DNA of 64,000 nucleotides, from the NCBI GenBank assembly GCA_021399435.1, contig JAJTUP010000002.1, positions 2,604,001 through 2,668,000 on the forward strand. The letters run 5' to 3'. The DNA comes from Diaporthe sp. PMI_573. Taxonomy: Eukaryota; Ascomycota; Sordariomycetes; Diaporthales; Diaporthaceae. A program made the translations under genes and the position numbers. A model generated the notes under the pieces. It was not told where the DNA came from and ran no database searches. It saw only the letters and a list, made by a program, of their open reading frames with translations. This document shows, piece by piece, positions 58,761 to 64,000 of this stretch (the first letter of the stretch is position 1; each line of letters starts with the position of its first letter).

Positions 58761-60826
58761 CTAAAACAAACCAAGAGCAAAAAATAGCACCCGCTTTGCC
58801 ATACCTTCACTAATTCATGCGGCACCGCCCGCATAAATGAACCCTATCTGGCACCGGCTAGTCAGTCTCCTGTGCGCGGAAATGATGGGGGTCCGTCCGG
58901 CCAGCCCTGGGAGAGGTTTCGGAATGTGGATGCGATGTGTCGCCCACGGGATGTCACATGCCTGTGTGCAGGACACCTGGGCGACGGTACGTATCTACCT
59001 AGATACACCCCCACAGCCTGAGGTACGTACCTTCTGACCAGGATTTTGATGCACGCGTGTGTGTTCTGGAAGCGCGAGGGCCGGGTGGGGAACGTAGTTT
59101 CGCAATCCTACGTGTTGTCGGAGGCTGGCACCGGTCAGTCAGTCGGCTCCAGGCCTGGTGGAGAGGTTCATTTGGATTGGTGGCTCGGGCGTTAAATCCG
59201 TGGGTTGGGTTTTCCATTTATGTGAATCACGTCAAGACTAGAGTCACGATCAGTGATGCAATGTAGCAAGTGCTTCTAAAGTTCCAGTTGACTGTGGATC
59301 AAAGCTGATATCTGTATACCTAGGTGTTGGTTGATCACGTCGGACTTCAAATAGTGGGCGATGTGGGGGGGTGGGCAGTGTACGAGTGCCAGTTAGCTAG
59401 AAGCAGCTGATACTCCGGAATCAGTTGGAAATACCCCGCCACGCCTTCAGCCTTCCAGGCTGTGTGTTTCGTCTTCTAAATTTTATACATAGACGGTCTG
59501 ATGGCTAGGCATATTATATAATACGTATATATGTTCTCGACACATACGGATGCTTGGGTCAATTGAGGTAAGTGTCACTTCACATGCAGTACACATCAGG
59601 TGATACAAGATGCGACTCGGAAGTGTAATTCCCAAAGTCTTCATTTGAGACCACAAGAGTGTGGTTAATAGGAAACGTGTCGGCTGTATGTTTCATACTT
59701 GGTTACTGATACCCGATTTCAGGTCTCGTAACCTAGGTGCCCAGGATGGGCCTAACACAAGGAGAAAAGCGATGACTCTAAGCTGAATCGGTTTGCACCT
59801 ATACCAGTTTCGACTTGAGAATTGATTCACGGAGACCGAAAGTGCTTGCGAGTATATAAATGAATAACCCTGTGATCTCCAGCATGATGGTGTCCATCAT
59901 CTCGGACCACAAGTCGGGCATGTTGAGATTGGCATTGTGCCATGCAACCTTAGGAATCTTGTCATGTTGTTGGCAAGCCGAGCAGAGCTGGTCTCTGCTC
60001 TGAGAATTGGACTCGTTTCATGTTCGCATCTTTGAATCACTTGGGAGGACTTCCCACCCAAGTGGTTCAGATTGCAACGCCTGATTTCCACGGGTCTCAC
60101 ACATGCTAAGTGGTAGACAGCTGCTAGCGTGTGCAAGTATTGTCCCCGTAATTTGTCTCTTCGCGTGTAGAATTGCTACGGGATGATTATTCGGAACTAG
60201 GTAACTTACAGCTACAGTAATTAACCCTTGATACTAATCTCAATGATTGGCAGCGCCCCCCCCCCCTTATGTGCCGCTTTTCGATCAAGATGTCCCAGGG
60301 GTGATTCGACTTGGCTCATGTGACCAGGAAACTTTTCAAACAGGCCGGGACAGCCTTGAAGGCTGTGATTTACTGTTTTGTTACATAGCTACTCTCCTGG
60401 GTAAGTACAGAGGAAGTGATTCCTGCCACTTTTCTAAAGGCGAGCTGGATGAGTTTCAGTACTTACTTGCTGAGCCATGATTGTACAGAGAATTGTGATA
60501 CCGTCACCTTTATTCTTCACAAACAGCTTAAGCAGATAGGAAAAGACCAACATATGCCATTTGTGGTCTTCAAGCAGGGCACATTGTCTCGGAAGTCGTT
60601 GCAATCCAGCCACAGCCGGAGGTAGTTAGATTTCACCAAGGGCCCATGTCAGGGTCTAACCCGGGATCGCCAGTAAAGGACAGTGCCCACAGAATTTGGG
60701 AGTGAAATACCTCCCGCGGCTTTCGTTCAAGGTCTGACATCATCTCTAATCTTTGACATGCTGCAAACGTCCGTAATGTCACACGCATCTCTCCCCGAGT
60801 CACTAAGATGGCATGCAGGCGCATAT

Positions 60827-60862
60827 GATCTCCTCGGTGATCTCCTCGGTGATCCCCTCGAT
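60827..60862. repeat. 12-bp tandem repeat GATCTCCTCGGT
   Basis: Two perfect copies and a third with two changes (GATCCCCTCGAT). Confidence 0.85.
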
Positions 60863-62204
60863 GCGTAATGACGGCATGCCATTCACTGGCAGGTGAGCGC
60901 CCCCCCCCCTTTTGACCCCATCAGATTTCGGTAGGGCATCGCTATATCGCTATGAATTCGGGTGGATCGTCAGAGCACTGGGTGAGGAGTCCAGGGGGGA
61001 GGGGCTCCCGGAGTCCCAAAATGATTGCTCACCGCTCCCTAGGCCGGGTTGGTGCACGCCGCCAGGGGACTGGTCCCGCAGGCTCAGCCAGGGCCTGATC
61101 CTGCTTGTCCAGACCACTCCAGAAGGCCTCATCTGCATGTGGGTGGGACGCGAGTCGGACTGGCAGATTGATCCCCCCGAGTCCCCATGGGGTCAAGCGA
61201 TCCCAGCTACATGCAGAAGCGCCATGACATCACCCGAAGGCTTCGACGTCGACGTTGAGGATGATGACGGCACATCATCTCGAACCGCTTTGTTGCCCCT
61301 TCGGGCTCATTCTGGAGCTATGAACAGACGGCCATCGTGAGTGCATCATATCTTTCGCAGCGCATGTTCTCATCCGGCCCCATAGAGGATAGCAAAGGCC
61401 TGCACATTTGGTGCCTATCAATCACCCTCGGCGGATGGTGGCCAGAGCAGCCCGGCCACTAGCAGACCCCGGCCTGAGGTCGGATCTGGAGCAGAGCCTC
61501 CTCGCCACCAGCGAATGAACGAACGGCCGAGACATCCAACTCTGCTGCAGGCCTGGCCGCCCGAGTCTAGCCCGTGAAGATCTCCGGCCCTGGGCCGTGG
61601 GACATCCTTGCCAAGCGGCCGAATGTTGGTGGCCACCGAGTGCTGAGCAATACTGAAGTGCCGCAGCTATCTTTGGAAATAGAACCAAAAAAAATCCTTT
61701 CCACCCCCGTCCCAAGTCCCCCTAGCTCTCCTCCTGTTGCGTTGGCCTCCTGCGACACCTCAGCTGTGCAGTGACGATCCTCTTACCGGGGACAGCGGCA
61801 GAATGGAATGCACCAGACAAGAGGATGCGAACAGGCCGTTGCATGTGCACGCTGGTCGAGCAAGGCCCCCTGCAACATCGTGGGGGGCGTCGACCATTTG
61901 TTCGCTGACGGGATTGTTTGGAATCCCGGCCTTAGCCTGCATCGTGATTCTGGCCCTTCCATAAATCCCTAGTCTGCTTCTGTCATGGTCATAGTGATAA
62001 CACTTAGCGCCCCAGAACTCCGTGTTTATGTTGTCTGCATTTCTTTGCTCGTATATATAGCGTCCTCGCTGGCCTCCCACTTATCCTTGTGCTCTCATTC
62101 CTTTCGCAGCTCACCAGTCTCGCCCACAGGAATAATTTGCGTGTAGACTACCCAGATAATCATTCAGTTTTGCCACAGCCATTGCTCTTACAGAGTTGTC
62201 CACA

Positions 62205-63274
62205 ATGGCCCCAGCTGCAATCACACCCCCTTCCATCATGGCCAGGAGCACGCCAGTCGAACCTACAAATAAAAAGAGGAAGATTGTATGCTTCTCAGGT
62301 ATGTTACCTGGGGAATCCTTGTCCTGAATCAATAGGCTGACGGGTTTTCCTCCGTTCAAGATTTCGACGGCACCATCTTCATGCAAGACACGGGCCATGT
62401 TCTCTTCGACAACTTCGGATGCGGATCCAAGAGACGGCAGGTGCTGGACGAGCAAATCAACAATGGAGAGAGATCGTTCCGCGACGTCTCGGAAGAGATG
62501 TGGGGGTCACTAAACGTCCCATTCGACGACGGCTTCGAGGTAATGGAGGACTCACTCGACATCGACCCGGACTTCCGCGCCTTCCACGCCTTCTGCCTCG
62601 AAAGCTCCATCCCTTTCAACGTCATCTCGGCAGGCCTCAAGCCAGTCCTCCGCAAAGTCCTAGACACCTTCCTCGGGGAGGAGCAGTCAAGTCACATCCA
62701 GATCGTCGCCAACGACGCCGCCATCACGGAAGACGGGTCAGACTGGAAGGTCATTTGGCGGCATGACACAGAGCTGGGCCACGACAAGGCGCTGTCGGTA
62801 CAAGAGGCGCGCGCCGCCGCAGAGGCCGAGCTGGCCGACGAGGACGGCGTCATCCCGCTGGTCGTCTTCATCGGCGACGGCGTCTCGGACCTCCCGGCCG
62901 CGAGGCAGGCGGACGTCCTGTTCGCGCGTCGGGGGTTGCGCCTCGAGGAGTACTGCCTTGAGAATGATATCGCATACATCCCCTTCGATACCTTCGCAGG
63001 CATCCAGACCGAGCTCGCCAAGATCATAGAAGAGGACAAGAGAAAGACGGCCGGCAGGGGCCTGCCCGCGCGCTTCAACCCGCGCGCCAACATGTGGCGG
63101 CGTGTGTCGAGCAAGTCAGCCGTACCCAGGCTGGTCCTCATGTCGCCCACCAAAGAGGAACGTATGTTTCTCTGGCCCGAGGCATTTACGGAGCTCAAGA
63201 CCCCGGCCCTGGATGTCACTCGGGAGCTGGGTGCCGTTGGGGAGGAGCAAGCCGTCGCTGTGCCGGCTGCTTAA
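62205..63274 (+). CDS. HAD-type phosphatase, phosphoserine phosphatase-like (yeast YNL010W-like)
   Basis: A 335-residue cytosolic phosphohydrolase. Exons 62205-62298 and 62361-63274, with a 62-bp intron in phase (G|AT for Asp32). Motif I DFDGT has nucleophile Asp32 and general acid Asp34. The motif II Ser lies in NVISAGLKPVL, and the GDGVSDLPAARQADVLFAR stretch is motif IV. The cap between motifs I and II (GERSFRDVSEEMWGS, then FRAFHAFC) fits the phosphoserine phosphatase/MtnX-like group. In yeast the closest-looking family member, YNL010W, is reported as a polyol phosphatase; whether this protein has that activity is inference. The C-terminal region of about 70 residues after FAGIQTELAKII is longer than the family core and contains a basic RRVSSKS patch. 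It is unrelated in layout to the HAD protein at 31 kb. Confidence 0.9.
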
Positions 63275-64000
63275 GGTATTGCTTGGGAAGAGCCGGAGTT
63301 TAGGGCAACACATAGCGCACGGAGTTCTAGGTTTGGATCAAATGGGCATAGAGATTTGCATGCATCTGATGGGAAGCCGACGAGTAAGTTGCGCTGGAGC
63401 TTGGTGACGCTTGAGACGTTGAATACGGTCCGGTCGGTGTTTGTTTCCTTTAATTTCTTGTCCCTTACAACTTCGCCGGCCGCCGGCTACACAGAGAATG
63501 AGACATACGAGTGATGTAGAAGCACAGAAAACACAACAATAGACCACGTACTTAAAATCCCAAAGACAGCAATACTTGCGGATTCATTGACCCCTGACGT
63601 ATTTCAATATGCTTTTGCCATCTCAAGGTTCCATGAAATCTGGGTCTGTACCAAGGCCTCTTGCGCCCAAGGTGGCATGAACTTCTTGTGACTCATGGAT
63701 GGTGAGGCCGGTAGCTGAACAAGACCCGCGTGTCTCGTTCATCCTGCAGTGGCTTCGAACCAGGAGCAATGATACTCGGTCGTCATGCGCCTAAATGACT
63801 CGCAATTGTGTTAGCGGATGTTTGCCTCACGGCACGATCCACATGGCATCTTTCCTTGAGATATAGACTACTCCAGCACTCTAGTGGAAAACAATCTCAC
63901 CCGCACAGGTTGCCACGCTCCGCATCCTACTATCTCAAGCACACCGCTGGGGACTTACTGGAATGCGATGCCTCACGTCTGCACCCAGCCTGGCTGTCAT
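63275..64000. other. 3' flank and window end, no gene seen
   Basis: About 730 bp with short frames only. A GGCTTCGAACC word near 63751 looks tRNA-like on the minus strand, but the flanking T-arm does not pair. Confidence 0.55.

Larger units (their letters stand above)
58232..62204. other. Long gene-free region downstream of the desaturase
   Basis: Almost 4 kb without a supported gene. It contains a three-copy TTGGACCC repeat at 58737, an AT-rich patch at about 59480-59535 and C runs at 60256-60266 and 60900-60909. A three-copy 12-bp repeat lies at 60827. A 142-codon open frame over 60912-61340 begins with TTG and lacks motifs. The last 200 bp form the promoter and leader of the HAD phosphatase gene, with a TATATATA-like run at about 62053. 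Confidence 0.5.

Noticed and set aside
60912..61340. 142-codon frame in the gap before the last gene
   Set aside because: Starts at TTG, follows a C-run directly, and shows no domain or splice structure.
63740..63800. tRNA-like GGTTCGAAGCC word on the minus strand
   Set aside because: The five-base T-stem does not pair and no matching acceptor or anticodon arm was found.

Overview
The window is a stretch of nuclear genome from a filamentous ascomycete, most likely a Sordariomycete. Genes are GC-rich, well spaced and interrupted by short introns (mostly 50-95 bp) with GT..AG ends and CTAAC/CTGAC-like branch points. The protein set fits this: a Ste7/MST7-type MAPKK, a HET-domain protein, cytochrome b5-fused sphingolipid desaturase, Dal5-type transporter, fungal GH106 and GH35 enzymes. 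I rebuilt gene models by hand from splice sites and frame continuity; most models have every junction in phase.

Layout. 0-1.5 kb (+): 3' part of isocitrate lyase. 3.2-11.3 kb: a divergent pair of secreted glycoside hydrolases, GH106-like (-) and GH35 beta-galactosidase (+), which could act together on pectin side chains. 11.6-18.2 kb (-): HET-domain protein, UbiA-family membrane prenyltransferase or terpene cyclase, and a small ricin-fold lectin without signal peptide. This 3-18 kb block has an accessory flavour. 20.7-25.1 kb (-): SPT6. 28.2-30.0 kb (+): MAPKK. 30.8-32.1 kb (-): HAD hydrolase. 33.6-37.1 kb (+): large FUSC/ArAE-type membrane protein. 38.7-41.1 kb (+): Dal5-type MFS transporter with a 14-nt microexon. 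42.6-45.8 kb (+): Osh3-like oxysterol-binding protein. 47.8-49.4 kb (+): acyltransferase-3 protein. 50.5-51.5 kb (+): epsilon-COP. 56.2-58.2 kb (+): delta-8 sphingolipid desaturase, isolated between two gene-free stretches of about 4.6 and 4.0 kb. 62.2-63.3 kb (+): second HAD-type phosphatase.

How they relate. Several genes serve membrane lipid and traffic functions (Osh3-like, epsilon-COP, desaturase, acyltransferase), but they have separate promoters and nothing shows a shared regulon. The only arrangement that suggests co-regulation is the divergent hydrolase pair. No tRNA, rRNA, CRISPR array or intact transposon was seen. Several short tandem repeats and seven C/G homopolymer runs of 9-11 bases lie mainly in non-coding DNA.

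No clearly new multi-gene system is evident. The most interesting items are the UbiA-family orphan, the Osh3-like protein with an altered signature but a canonical FFAT motif, and the minisatellite-rich region upstream of the desaturase.
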